From positions 310,001-374,000 of the forward strand of contig JBBRNX010000001.1 in assembly GCA_038230035.1 (NCBI GenBank): a stretch of DNA of 64,000 bases, given 5' to 3'. Of this stretch, positions 1 to 7,921 are shown piece after piece. The notes beneath the pieces are model-generated. The model had not been told where the DNA came from, ran no database searches, and was given only the letters and a program-made list of their open reading frames with translations. Each line of letters begins with the position of its first letter. Position 1 is the first letter of the stretch. The DNA comes from Gaiella sp038230035. GTDB lineage: Bacteria > Actinomycetota > Thermoleophilia > Gaiellales > Gaiellaceae. The position numbers and the translations under genes were made by a program.

Positions 1-23
1 AGCTGGTGGGCAAACATCCGCAT
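1..23 (-). CDS. Start of a probable ABC-2 type permease (partial, runs off the window)
   Basis: An ATG at 23-21 follows directly after the TAG stop (26-24) of the ATPase gene, giving the first residues M-R-M-F-A-H-Q before the window ends. ATPases of the drug/ABC-2 exporter type are normally followed by their membrane permease, so this is the expected place for it. Only seven codons are visible; the identity is inferred from position alone. Confidence 0.4.
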
Positions 24-884
24 CTACATGTCGGCTTCCACGGCCGGCTCGTCGACGAGGTCGAGATACACGTCTTCCAGCGTCGGCCGGCGGACCTCCA
101 GGCCTTCGAGCTCGATGCCGTCGGCAACCGCACGGGCGGTCAGCTCGGCCAGGACGCGGGTCGGCGTATCGGTCTCGACGACGACGTCCTCACCCGCCTG
201 TCGATAGCGGATCTCGGTCTTCTGCGTCCCGCCGATCAACTCGGCCGGCGTCCCGGTCCGGATGATGTCCCCGTGCTGGATGACGGCGACCCGATCGGCC
301 AGGGTCTGCGCCTCGTCCAGGTAGTGCGTTGTCAGCACGATCGTCTTGCCGAGGTCGCGGAGCGAACGGATCATCTCCCACGCCGAACGTCGTGCCGCGG
401 GGTCGAAGCCGGTCGTGGGCTCGTCGAGGAACACGAGATCGGGATCGCCGATCAACGAGATGCCGAAGTCGAGCCGGCGCTTCTGGCCGCCCGAGAGCGT
501 CTTCACCCGCGCTCCCGACTTCTCGCCGAGGCCGACGATCGCGATCACCTCGTCCGCATCACGCGGGCTCGCGTAGTAGCCGGCGAAGGCGAGATGCACC
601 TCGCGTACGGTCAGATTCGGCCAGAGCTCGGACTGCTGGAGGACGACCCCGATCCGCTCGCGGAACTCCCGGCCCGGACGCTGCGGGTCATGCCCGAGCA
701 CGGTGACGTCGCCGCCGTCACGCGACCGGTAGCCCTCGAGGATCTCCACCGTGGTCGTCTTCCCGGCGCCGTTGGGGCCGAGCAGCCCGAAGACCTCACC
801 CTCCTCCACCGCAAAGCTGATTCCGCGGACGGCCTCCACCCCCTTGTACGCCTTGCGGAGATCACGAACTGAGATCGCGCTCAT
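24..884 (-). CDS. ABC-2 type exporter ATP-binding protein (CcmA/DrrA-like)
   Basis: This 286-residue protein is the ATPase of a multidrug/ABC-2 export system at the inner face of the membrane. It has a Walker A motif GPNGAGKT at about residues 36-43, an LSGGQ signature followed by KRR, a Walker B stretch ending LVFLDEPTTG, and the H-loop in TTHYLDEA. The C-terminal extension (about residue 225 onwards) is the short tail usual for DrrA-like ATPases. The start at 884 is preferred over a longer upstream reading because the protein begins directly with the nucleotide-binding fold and its ATG overlaps the stop of the SixA-like gene by 4 bp (ATGA). The permease appears to begin right after its stop. 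The substrate cannot be deduced. Confidence 0.9.
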   Translation of the reverse strand: MSAISVRDLRKAYKGVEAVRGISFAVEEGEVFGLLGPNGAGKTTTVEILEGYRSRDGGDVTVLGHDPQRPGREFRERIGVVLQQSELWPNLTVREVHLAFAGYYASPRDADEVIAIVGLGEKSGARVKTLSGGQKRRLDFGISLIGDPDLVFLDEPTTGFDPAARRSAWEMIRSLRDLGKTIVLTTHYLDEAQTLADRVAVIQHGDIIRTGTPAELIGGTQKTEIRYRQAGEDVVVETDTPTRVLAELTARAVADGIELEGLEVRRPTLEDVYLDLVDEPAVEADM

Positions 885-1276
885 ACGCGGAGCTCGATCG
901 CCGCGACACCCGCAGGCGGGAAGCCGGGATCGCTCCCGGTGAGGGCGATGGCGATCTCGGAACAGTCCGGTTGGTGGCCGATGGTCGCTGCCTGCCCATC
1001 GAACTCCTCGACGACTGCGCGTAGCTCGGCAACCCCTGCACCCGGCGCAAGGCGCGCATCTACCCGTAGCTCGGCGCCCGCGGCTCGGGCAACGTGTGAG
1101 GCGGTCTGACGTGCCCGGAGCAACGGGCTCGAGACGATCACGGTCGGCGCCGGCGAGGCCGAGGCAAGCCAGGCGCCGAGCCGAACGGCTTGCGCCTCGC
1201 CCTCCGGCGTCAGCGGACGCAATTCGTCCGGCTCGCCGGGAGCAGCCTGCGCGTGGCGGCAGAGATAGACGAGCAC
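881..1276 (-). CDS. sixA: SixA-like phosphohistidine phosphatase (histidine phosphatase superfamily)
   Basis: This 131-residue protein starts with the R-H-x-x-A core of the histidine phosphatase superfamily (LCRHAQAAPG, residues 5-14). It has a second conserved block SSPLLRARQTA near residue 50 and a late GHQPDCSE block with the second catalytic histidine. The small size and the RHA (not RHG) motif match SixA-type phosphohistidine phosphatases, which remove phosphate from HPt domains in E. coli. It is the first gene of a short minus-strand operon with the ABC exporter ATPase (4-bp overlap) and diverges from the molybdopterin oxidoreductase. A role tied to the exporter is not evident. Confidence 0.8.
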   Translation of the reverse strand: MLVYLCRHAQAAPGEPDELRPLTPEGEAQAVRLGAWLASASPAPTVIVSSPLLRARQTASHVARAAGAELRVDARLAPGAGVAELRAVVEEFDGQAATIGHQPDCSEIAIALTGSDPGFPPAGVAAIELRV

Positions 1277-1397
1277 GAGCAGGAGGATACGGACGGGCGG
1301 GCCGATAATGGTTCGCTAACCGGCCTGTAAGCCTCCCGTAAGACCCACGCTCTACAACACGATCAGCGTTTCCCTCGCCGACGAGCAAGGAACACCG

Positions 1398-2066
1398 ATG
1401 AACGATCGCCTCATAGGCCGTGCCGGCTTCCTCGGGCTCCTCGGGGTCGGCGCGGCGGGGCTCTTCTACGGCCGGAACGTCCAGGACTACCTCGGACGCG
1501 TCGTGCCGCAGCAGCTCCAGGCCATCATCCCGACCTCGGGCTGGCGCATCTACACGATCGGGAACTCGATCCCGAACATCCCGCCTGCTACGTACCGGCT
1601 CGCCGTCGGCGGGATGGTGGCGACGCCGCGCTCCTTCACGCTGGCGGATCTCCACTCGCTCAAGCGCGTCGAACAAATCTCGACGTTCCATTGCGTGACC
1701 GGTTGGTCGGTGAAGAACGTCCATTGGGCCGGCGTCCGCATCAAGGATCTGCTCGCCGAGGTGCAGCCGCGTTCGGGAGCAACCGCGATGCGCTTCACCT
1801 CAGCCGAGCCGGAGTACAACGACTCGCTGACACTGGACCAGGCGCTGCTCGACGACGTGATGCTCGCCTATGAGATGGACGGAGGGCCGCTTTCGCGACC
1901 GCATGGGGCGCCGCTGCGGCTCGTGATCCCGGAGATGTACGGCTACAAGAACGTCAAGTGGGTGACACAAATCGAGCTTCTGCCGCATCCGGAGGCCGGA
2001 TTCTGGGAGCATCATGGCTACGACGCCGATGCGTGGGTCGGCCGCTCGAACGGGTTCAGTGTCTGA
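1398..2066 (+). CDS. Molybdopterin-dependent oxidoreductase (sulfite oxidase/MsrP-like fold)
   Basis: This 222-residue protein has an N-terminal hydrophobic anchor or signal (about residues 8-25, GFLGLLGVGAAGLFYG, without a clean twin-arginine motif) followed by a sulfite-oxidase-type molybdopterin domain. The likely molybdenum-ligating cysteine is in FHCVTGW, and PHGAPLRLVIPEMYGYKNVKWV is the usual C-terminal signature of the family, seen here in parts. It is short compared with eukaryotic sulfite oxidase and lacks the dimerisation domain, like YedY/MsrP. The next gene encodes a multi-span cytochrome b and overlaps it, so the pair probably forms a membrane-linked extracytoplasmic reductase or oxidase. 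The substrate is unknown. Confidence 0.85.
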   Translation: MNDRLIGRAGFLGLLGVGAAGLFYGRNVQDYLGRVVPQQLQAIIPTSGWRIYTIGNSIPNIPPATYRLAVGGMVATPRSFTLADLHSLKRVEQISTFHCVTGWSVKNVHWAGVRIKDLLAEVQPRSGATAMRFTSAEPEYNDSLTLDQALLDDVMLAYEMDGGPLSRPHGAPLRLVIPEMYGYKNVKWVTQIELLPHPEAGFWEHHGYDADAWVGRSNGFSV

Positions 2067-2679
2067 AGCGGTCGCCACGCGGCCCGGATATGTCCGCCGC
2101 TTCACGGTGACGGAGCGCATCGTCCACTGGACACACGCGGCGGCGTTCTTCGCGCTTCTCGCGAGCGGCCTGGTGCTCTACCTTCCGTCTCTCTCGATTT
2201 GGATCAGCCGGCGCAACCTGGTGAAGAACATCCACATCTGGACGGCCGTCGCATGGGCGGTCGCGCTAGTCGCGATTTTCGTCGTCGGCAACCGGCGCGC
2301 TCTGCGCGAGGCGTGGCGCGAGGTCGAGACGCTCGACCGCGACGACCGCCGTTGGCTGGTCGGTGCCCGAGCGCCACAGGGGCGCTTCAACGCAGGCCAG
2401 AAGCTGAACGTGATCCTCACCGTCGCCTTTGCCCTGCTCTTCGCAGTGTCCGGGTTCTTCCTCTGGCTCGGTGAGCGCAACACCGCCTACCGGCTGGACG
2501 GCGCGGTGACGGTGCACGACACGCTGATGTTCGCCTCGCTCGCGCTGCTCGTCGGTCACCTCTATCTCGCGGTGATCCACCCGACGACGCGGCATGCGCT
2601 GCGCGGCATCACCCGCGGAGACGTGCGCGAGGACTGGGCGCGGCAGCACCATTCGAAGTGGGCTCCTCCGAAGACCTAG
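2014..2679 (+). CDS. Cytochrome b subunit (formate dehydrogenase gamma/cytochrome b561-like)
   Basis: A membrane protein of up to 221 residues with four hydrophobic segments and histidines placed as in di-haem cytochrome b subunits: ERIVHWTHAAAFF, NIHIWTAVAWAV, VHDTLMF and VGHLYLAVIHP. It should pass electrons between the quinone pool and the molybdopterin protein encoded just upstream. The ATG at 2014 has a GGGAG stretch at 2005-2009 and overlaps the upstream gene by 53 bp. A GTG at 2059 would give an 8-bp overlap and is an equally reasonable start, because the extra residues are not part of the conserved domain. Confidence 0.8.
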   Translation: MATTPMRGSAARTGSVSEAVATRPGYVRRFTVTERIVHWTHAAAFFALLASGLVLYLPSLSIWISRRNLVKNIHIWTAVAWAVALVAIFVVGNRRALREAWREVETLDRDDRRWLVGARAPQGRFNAGQKLNVILTVAFALLFAVSGFFLWLGERNTAYRLDGAVTVHDTLMFASLALLVGHLYLAVIHPTTRHALRGITRGDVREDWARQHHSKWAPPKT

Positions 2680-2699
2680 CCGCGCGGTAGTGTCGCCGG

Positions 2700-3545
2700 G
2701 TGCCGTCCTTCCGCTACGTCGTCGTCGACGTCTTCACCGACGTCCCGCTCGCCGGGAACCAGCTTGCTGTCTTCACGGACGCACGCGCAATTCCCGAGGA
2801 GCTGCTGCAGCCGCTGGCCCTCGAAATCGGGTTCAGCGAGACCGTCTTCGTCTTCTCGCCTGAAGCGGGAGGTCACGCGCGGATGCGGATCTTCACCCCT
2901 GTCCACGAGCTGCCGTTTGCAGGGCACCCGACGCTCGGCACGGCGTTCGTCCTCGGGGCGCCGATGCAGCTCGGTGTGATCGAGCTCGAAACCGGCCGCG
3001 GGATCGTCCCGGTGGTGCTCGAACGGGATGAGAGCGGGCGCATCGTCTTCGGCCGGATGACCCAGCCGGTGCCGACCGTCGAGGCGCTCGCTGACACTGG
3101 CGCGCTGTTCGGCGCCCTCGGCATAGCGGGGTCCGAGCTTCCGGTCGAGCGCTACGACAACGGGGCAGTGCACGTCCTCGTCACCTTGCCTTCACGGGAA
3201 GCCGTCGCCACGTTGAAACCGGATCTGTCGGCGCTCGCGGAGCTCGGCGGCACCGGCATCAGCTGCTTCGCCGGCTCGGGAACGAGGTGGAAGACCCGCA
3301 TGTTCGGGCCGGCGGCGGGCGTCGACGAGGATCCGGCGACCGGGTCGGCGGCGGGACCGCTCGCGTGCCACCTGGCGCGCCACGGGCGTATCGCGTGGGG
3401 CGACGAGATCGAGATCACACAGGGTGTCGAGATCGGCCGCCCCTCGACGCTCTACGCACGGGCCGAGGGCGGCGATGGGCTGATCGATCGTGTCGAAGTC
3501 GGCGGCTGCGCCGTCGTCGTCGCGCGCGGCGAGTTCCGGCTCTAG
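2700..3545 (+). CDS. PhzF family isomerase/epimerase-like protein
   Basis: This 281-residue protein has the two-fold diaminopimelate-epimerase-like architecture of the PhzF family. The N-terminus VVDVFTDVPLAGNQLAVF and the following EIGFSETVFV place the conserved glutamate, and FAGHPTLGTAF and DEDPATGSAAGPLACHL are the family's two glycine-rich blocks. Known relatives include phenazine-biosynthetic PhzF and many enzymes of unknown substrate. There are no phenazine genes nearby, so PhzF activity itself should not be assumed. It starts with GTG at 2700, and its TAG stop directly abuts the ATG of the downstream Gfo/Idh gene, so the two are probably co-transcribed. Confidence 0.88.
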   Translation: MPSFRYVVVDVFTDVPLAGNQLAVFTDARAIPEELLQPLALEIGFSETVFVFSPEAGGHARMRIFTPVHELPFAGHPTLGTAFVLGAPMQLGVIELETGRGIVPVVLERDESGRIVFGRMTQPVPTVEALADTGALFGALGIAGSELPVERYDNGAVHVLVTLPSREAVATLKPDLSALAELGGTGISCFAGSGTRWKTRMFGPAAGVDEDPATGSAAGPLACHLARHGRIAWGDEIEITQGVEIGRPSTLYARAEGGDGLIDRVEVGGCAVVVARGEFRL

Positions 3546-4697
3546 ATGGCCCGCACCGTCGGGATCGGCCTTGTCGGCGTCGGCTGGATGGGCCGCGTCC
3601 ACTCGGCGGCGTACCGACGCGTTCGCGACCACTTCCCGGACTGCGCGGGCAAGGCGCGGCTGGTCGTCGCCGCCGACGAGAGCGAGGACCGGGCCCGGAG
3701 CGCCGTCAGCCAGCTCGGTTTCGAGCGCTCGGTGACGGAGTGGCGCGAGGTCATCAGCGATCCGGGGGTCGAGGCCGTGAGCATCACCGCGCCGAACCAT
3801 CTGCACCGCGAGGTTGCTCTCGCAGCTGCAGCGGCGGGCAAGCACGTCTGGTGCGAGAAGCCCGTCGGCCGCTCTGCATCCGAGACCGCCGATGTCGCCG
3901 CCGCAGCCGAGAGCGCCGGCATCAGGACGATCGTCGGCTTCAACTACCGCCATGCTCCGGCCGTTCATCATGCGGCGCGGCTGATCTCGTCCGGAGCTCT
4001 CGGGCCGGTGCGCCAGTACCGCTCGCAGTTCGTCGCCGGCTATGCGGCGAGCCCGCAGGGCGCACTCTCGTGGCGCTTCCTCCGCTCGTTCGCCGGTCAG
4101 GGCGTGCTCGGCGATTTGATGTCGCACGCCGTTGACATGGCGCAGTTCCTGCTCGGCCCGGTCGAGAGCGTGGTTGCACACGTGGAGACAACCGTTGAAG
4201 AGCGTCCTCTGGCGACAGGCGGAGGCACGCATTTCGCGGTCGTCGAAGGCGGCGAGCTCGGAGCCGTCGAGAACGAGGACACTGTGCTCAGTCTGGTTCG
4301 CTTTGCGTCGGGCGTGTCGGGAACGATCGAGGCGAGCCGCGTTACCGTGGGCCCGCAGGCGCGCTACGCCTTCGAGGTAAACGGTGAGCGTGGCGCGGTC
4401 GCATGGGACTTCGAGCGCATGAACGAGCTGCTCGTCTACCTCCCGCTCGAGACCGGCGACAGCGGCTACTCCAGGATCATGATGGGGCCGGAGCACCCGC
4501 CGTATGCGCACTTCCAGCCGGGACCCGGCTTGGCAATGGGCTATGACGATCTCAAGGTGATCGAAGCGGGGCTCTTCCTCGACTCGGTGGTCGATGGCGT
4601 TCAGCGCGAACCGGGCATACGCGAGGCGCTCGCGGGGGCGCGGGTGCTCGAGGCGATGGAGCGGTCAGGCGACTCAGGCGCTTGGGAAGAGGTCTAG
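3546..4697 (+). CDS. Gfo/Idh/MocA family NAD(P)-dependent oxidoreductase
   Basis: A 383-residue sugar or cyclitol dehydrogenase-like protein. It has an N-terminal Rossmann fold with GLVGVGWMG (residues 8-16), the family's catalytic-lysine motif CEKPVG near residue 104, and a GDLMSHAVD block that supplies the conserved Asp/His pair. The family oxidises or reduces hydroxyl groups on sugars and inositols, with NAD(H) or NADP(H). It follows PhzF without a gap. Its TAG stop overlaps the TAG stop of the next, convergent Gfo/Idh gene through the palindrome CTAG. It is one of four family members within 9.4 kb; which of them, if any, is an inositol dehydrogenase cannot be told by eye. Confidence 0.9.
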   Translation: MARTVGIGLVGVGWMGRVHSAAYRRVRDHFPDCAGKARLVVAADESEDRARSAVSQLGFERSVTEWREVISDPGVEAVSITAPNHLHREVALAAAAAGKHVWCEKPVGRSASETADVAAAAESAGIRTIVGFNYRHAPAVHHAARLISSGALGPVRQYRSQFVAGYAASPQGALSWRFLRSFAGQGVLGDLMSHAVDMAQFLLGPVESVVAHVETTVEERPLATGGGTHFAVVEGGELGAVENEDTVLSLVRFASGVSGTIEASRVTVGPQARYAFEVNGERGAVAWDFERMNELLVYLPLETGDSGYSRIMMGPEHPPYAHFQPGPGLAMGYDDLKVIEAGLFLDSVVDGVQREPGIREALAGARVLEAMERSGDSGAWEEV

Positions 4698-5698
4698 ATC
4701 CAGGGCCAATCGGTACCGACCGCGCGCGCGACGCCGTCCACAGCGCTTGCCCGCGCGGCGATACCGGCGGCGACAGCTCGCCGGTCTTCGGCGAGCCCCG
4801 GTCCGAGCGGGCCGTCTCCCAAACAAGCGGCGACGAACGCCGCCAGCTCGTCTCGGTAGGCAGCCGCGAAGAGCTCTCGGTAGTCCTGCGCGAACGCGGC
4901 TTTGTCGCCGGCCGTCAGGACCAGGACACCGTCGCGCCTCGCGGCGTTTCCGATCAGGATCGAGCCTTCGCTGCCGACCACCTCGCAGCGGACGTCGTGG
5001 CCGAACGCGCACGTGCGTGAGACATGGGTCGTGGCGATGCCGCCGCCGGCGAACCGGATCGTGACAACCGCGTTGTCGAGGTCGCCGAGGGTGTCGAGCT
5101 CGGGATAGACGAGCGACTGCCGCGCCGCGAACACCTCGACGGGCTCCTGGCCGAGCAACCAGCAAGCTGCGTCGTAGTCGTGCGACGCCATGTCGACGAG
5201 AAAGCCGCCTGCCGGCCCCGGATCTTCCGGCTCTGGTGTCAATACATCGCGGCTCGTCTCCAGGATCAGCAGCGGCGTGCCGATCGCGCCGCTCGCGACA
5301 AGTCGGTGAGCTTCCAGGAACCCTGCGTCGAAGCGGCGGTGGTAGCCCACTTGAACGAGCTGGCTTGGATGGTCTGCTGCCTCGGCCACGAGAGCGTCGT
5401 GGCCCGCGAGGGTCGTCGCACCCGGCTTCTCGAGGAAGAGGTGCTTGCCCGAACGCAGGACATCGCACGCGACGCGCGCGTGATCGATGGAGCGCGCGGC
5501 CACGACGATCGCGTCGATGTCGTCGGCTGCGAGCAGCTGGTCGTACGACGTGGCCCGCACGCCGAGCTCGACGGCTACCTCGTACGCGCGGGCTGCCCGC
5601 GTCGACGCGACCGCGACCAGCGTCGCACCGGCCGTCGTGAGCGTGTTCCGCGCGTGGACGAATCCCATTCCCCCGAGACCGGCGACCCCGATTCGCAC
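4694..5698 (-). CDS. Gfo/Idh/MocA family oxidoreductase
   Basis: A 334-residue protein with Rossmann motif GVAGLGGMG at its N-terminus, the catalytic LEKPGATT block, and GGFLVDMASHDYD carrying the conserved Asp and His. The GTG at 5698 is chosen because the fold begins immediately after it; the roughly 31 residues readable upstream are low-complexity and would cover the intergenic operator. It diverges from the LacI-type regulator, with the 20-bp operator candidate in between, so it is probably controlled together with the ABC importer. Its stop shares CTAG with the convergent gene. It is likely an inositol or sugar dehydrogenase acting on the imported compound; the substrate is inferred from context only. 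Confidence 0.88.
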   Translation of the reverse strand: MRIGVAGLGGMGFVHARNTLTTAGATLVAVASTRAARAYEVAVELGVRATSYDQLLAADDIDAIVVAARSIDHARVACDVLRSGKHLFLEKPGATTLAGHDALVAEAADHPSQLVQVGYHRRFDAGFLEAHRLVASGAIGTPLLILETSRDVLTPEPEDPGPAGGFLVDMASHDYDAACWLLGQEPVEVFAARQSLVYPELDTLGDLDNAVVTIRFAGGGIATTHVSRTCAFGHDVRCEVVGSEGSILIGNAARRDGVLVLTAGDKAAFAQDYRELFAAAYRDELAAFVAACLGDGPLGPGLAEDRRAVAAGIAARASAVDGVARAVGTDWPWI

Positions 5699-5760
5699 CC
5701 GATTCCTCGCTTCTCGACGGTTGGGGCTTGACAGCGCAGAGGCGAGTATGTCAGCGTCGC

Positions 5761-5780
5761 AATCGCTTGCGCAACCGATT
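5761..5780. promoter_or_regulatory. Putative LacI-family operator (20-bp near-perfect palindrome)
   Basis: The 20 bases AATCGCTTGCGCAACCGATT match their own reverse complement at 18 of 20 positions and have the central CG dinucleotide typical of LacI/GalR operators. The site lies in the 101-bp gap between the divergent Gfo/Idh gene (start 5698) and the lacI-type gene (TTG start 5800). A TTGACA hexamer at 5728-5733 lies upstream on the plus strand, although no good -10 at standard spacing is visible. This layout suggests autoregulation plus control of the divergent gene. Confidence 0.7.
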
Positions 5781-5799
5781 GAACAGCGCACGAACGGGT

Positions 5800-6813
5800 T
5801 TGGAGCGCGACGCGACTCTCGCTGATGTCGCGGAGTACGCGGGCGTCTCCTCGTCCACCGCGTCGAGGGCGCTGAACGGCCGCGGCGAGTTTTCGCCGGC
5901 CACGCGGGCCGCGGTCCTGGAGGCTGCAGAAGCGCTGAACTTCCAGCCGTCCGTTCTCGCCCGCTCGCTTCGCACGCGGACGACCTTCACCGTCGGATTC
6001 GTCGTCCCAGATGTAGCGAGTCCCTTCTACGCAGCCGCGCTGAAGGGCGCCCAGTGCGCGCTCGAGGAGTCCGGCTATCGCGTAATGCTGATGAACTCGG
6101 GCCAGGAGGTCGCCGGTGAGGTGACGGCGCTGCAGACGCTGCTGAACCACCAGGTCGATGGCTTGCTGCTTTCGACCACAGGGATCTCGGCGCACCGCTT
6201 CGAGGAGACCGTCGGCCGTCGCGGGACGCCGTGCGTCTTCTTCGACAGCATGCTCGACGGCGCGGGTGCGGGTGGTGTACGGATCGACAACGCCCGCGGC
6301 ATCGATCTTCTCGTCGACCATCTCGTCGAGCACGGCCATCGAGAGATCGCGTTGCTCGCGGGGTCGCTCGAGGAGACAAGCGGGCGCGAACGGCTCGATG
6401 CGTATCACGCCGCAATGGATCGCAACGGCCTCGCGGTGGGGCCCGACCGGGTGCGGGTGTGCCGGTGGACGCAGGAAGCAGGGCGGGCCGCGACCCATGG
6501 TTTGCTCGATCTGAACAGCGCACCTACGGCCATTGTCGCCTCGAGCGCGGAGCTCGCTGTCGGCTGCCTGGCGGCGTGCCGGGAGCGGGATCTCCACCTG
6601 CCGGAGGCGCTCGCGGTCGTGAGCTTCGACGACCCGTACTTCGGAGCGCTCCTCGAGCCGTCGCTGACCGCGGTCGGCTACGACGCGAGTGAGGTCGGCA
6701 GCGTGGCGGCATCGCTGCTCGTCGAGGCGATGCGCCACGGCGGGTCACGGCGGGAGCTCAGCATCCCGGTCAATCTTGTCCGTCGCCGGTCGTGCGGGTG
6801 CGAGGACGCATGA
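5800..6813 (+). CDS. LacI family transcriptional regulator of the polyamine-type ABC importer
   Basis: A 337-residue repressor with an N-terminal helix-turn-helix of LacI type (ATLADVAEYAGVSSSTASRALN) and a periplasmic-binding-protein-like effector domain (TVGFVVPDVASPFYAAAL, then SFDDPYFGALLEPSLTAV). The TTG at 5800 is preferred: the HTH starts four residues later, and the longer in-frame reading from 5728 would run through the operator at 5761-5780. Its stop overlaps the start of the ABC ATPase gene by 4 bp (ATGA), so regulator and importer form one transcript. The effector is probably the imported solute or a breakdown product. Confidence 0.9.
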   Translation: MERDATLADVAEYAGVSSSTASRALNGRGEFSPATRAAVLEAAEALNFQPSVLARSLRTRTTFTVGFVVPDVASPFYAAALKGAQCALEESGYRVMLMNSGQEVAGEVTALQTLLNHQVDGLLLSTTGISAHRFEETVGRRGTPCVFFDSMLDGAGAGGVRIDNARGIDLLVDHLVEHGHREIALLAGSLEETSGRERLDAYHAAMDRNGLAVGPDRVRVCRWTQEAGRAATHGLLDLNSAPTAIVASSAELAVGCLAACRERDLHLPEALAVVSFDDPYFGALLEPSLTAVGYDASEVGSVAASLLVEAMRHGGSRRELSIPVNLVRRRSCGCEDA

Positions 6814-7919
6814 CGGCGCCTGCTGCAATCACGCTGCGCGGCGTCACGAAGCGCTATGGCGGGCACACGGCGCTCAAGCCGACCGACCTGGAGATCGCCG
6901 AGGGCGAGTTCTTCTGCCTGCTCGGCCCGTCGGGCTGCGGCAAGACGACGACGCTGAACTTGATCGGCGGCTTCGTCGCGCCGACCGCAGGCGAGATCTC
7001 GATCCGTGAGCAGCGCGTCGACAAGCTGCCGCCGCATCGCCGGAGCGTCAACACGGTTTTTCAGTCCTACGCGCTCTTCCCGCACATGACCGTGCGTGAC
7101 AACGTCGGCTTCGGCCTCAAGATGGCGCGCGTGCCTACGGCCGACTCGAAAGGCCGGATCGATGAGGCGCTTGCCCTGGTGGGGCTCGACGCGTTCGGCG
7201 ATCGGCTGCCGACGCAGCTCTCCGGCGGCCAGCAGCAACGGGTCGCGGTTGCTCGGGCGCTCGTCAACCGGCCGGCGGTGCTGCTGCTCGACGAGCCGCT
7301 CGGGGCGCTCGACCTGAAGCTGCGCAAGCGGCTGCAGATCGAGCTGACGCAGATCCACCGCGATGTCGGCACGACGTTCGTCTACGTGACGCACGATCAG
7401 GAGGAGGCGATGTCGATGTCGACCCGGATCGCCGTCCTCAACGACGGCCGGATCGAGCAGATCGGCACCCCCAGCGAGATCTACTACAAGCCGAACTCGC
7501 GCTTCGTTGCAGACTTCATCGGCGAGTCGAACTTCCTCGAGGTCGACGCCGACCCCGCCAGCCCACGGAAGGGCGTCGTGCACCTCGCTGACGGCCGCGC
7601 GGTGCCATGCAACGCGAACGGCTCGGCCGCCGCCGGGCGCGTGACCTTGATGGTGCGACCCGAGGCGATCCATGTCGGAGATCCGGCGACTGCCCCCGAG
7701 GCGTCGCTCAAAGGCCGGATCGTGCAGACCTCGTTTCTCGGAAGCCAGACGCGTATTGCCGTCAGCTGCGACGGCGTGCCGCTTCCGCTTACCGCTTCGC
7801 AATTCGGCCGCGAGCGTCTCGCGGCACGCGAGCTCACCCCGGACAGGGAGGTATCACTCTGGTGGGACGCTGACGATGCCGTTTTGCTGGTCCAGGAACC
7901 GATGCAAGAGGAGGGTTAG
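6810..7919 (+). CDS. potA: Spermidine/putrescine-type ABC transporter ATP-binding protein (PotA-like)
   Basis: A 369-residue ATPase with Walker A GPSGCGKT, Q-loop in VFQSYALFPHMTV, signature LSGGQQQRVAVARAL, Walker B LLLDEPLGALD and H-loop YVTHDQEEA. A C-terminal TOBE-like regulatory domain starts near residue 280. The length and domain order match PotA and related ATPases of the polyamine, sulfate and iron importer class. The start at 6810 overlaps the LacI stop; an upstream ATG at 6792 lies inside lacI. It forms an operon with the binding protein and two permeases that follow. In view of the neighbouring inositol-pathway genes the true substrate may be an amino-cyclitol rather than a linear polyamine. 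Confidence 0.9.
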   Translation: MTAPAAITLRGVTKRYGGHTALKPTDLEIAEGEFFCLLGPSGCGKTTTLNLIGGFVAPTAGEISIREQRVDKLPPHRRSVNTVFQSYALFPHMTVRDNVGFGLKMARVPTADSKGRIDEALALVGLDAFGDRLPTQLSGGQQQRVAVARALVNRPAVLLLDEPLGALDLKLRKRLQIELTQIHRDVGTTFVYVTHDQEEAMSMSTRIAVLNDGRIEQIGTPSEIYYKPNSRFVADFIGESNFLEVDADPASPRKGVVHLADGRAVPCNANGSAAAGRVTLMVRPEAIHVGDPATAPEASLKGRIVQTSFLGSQTRIAVSCDGVPLPLTASQFGRERLAARELTPDREVSLWWDADDAVLLVQEPMQEEG

Positions 7920-7921
7920 TG

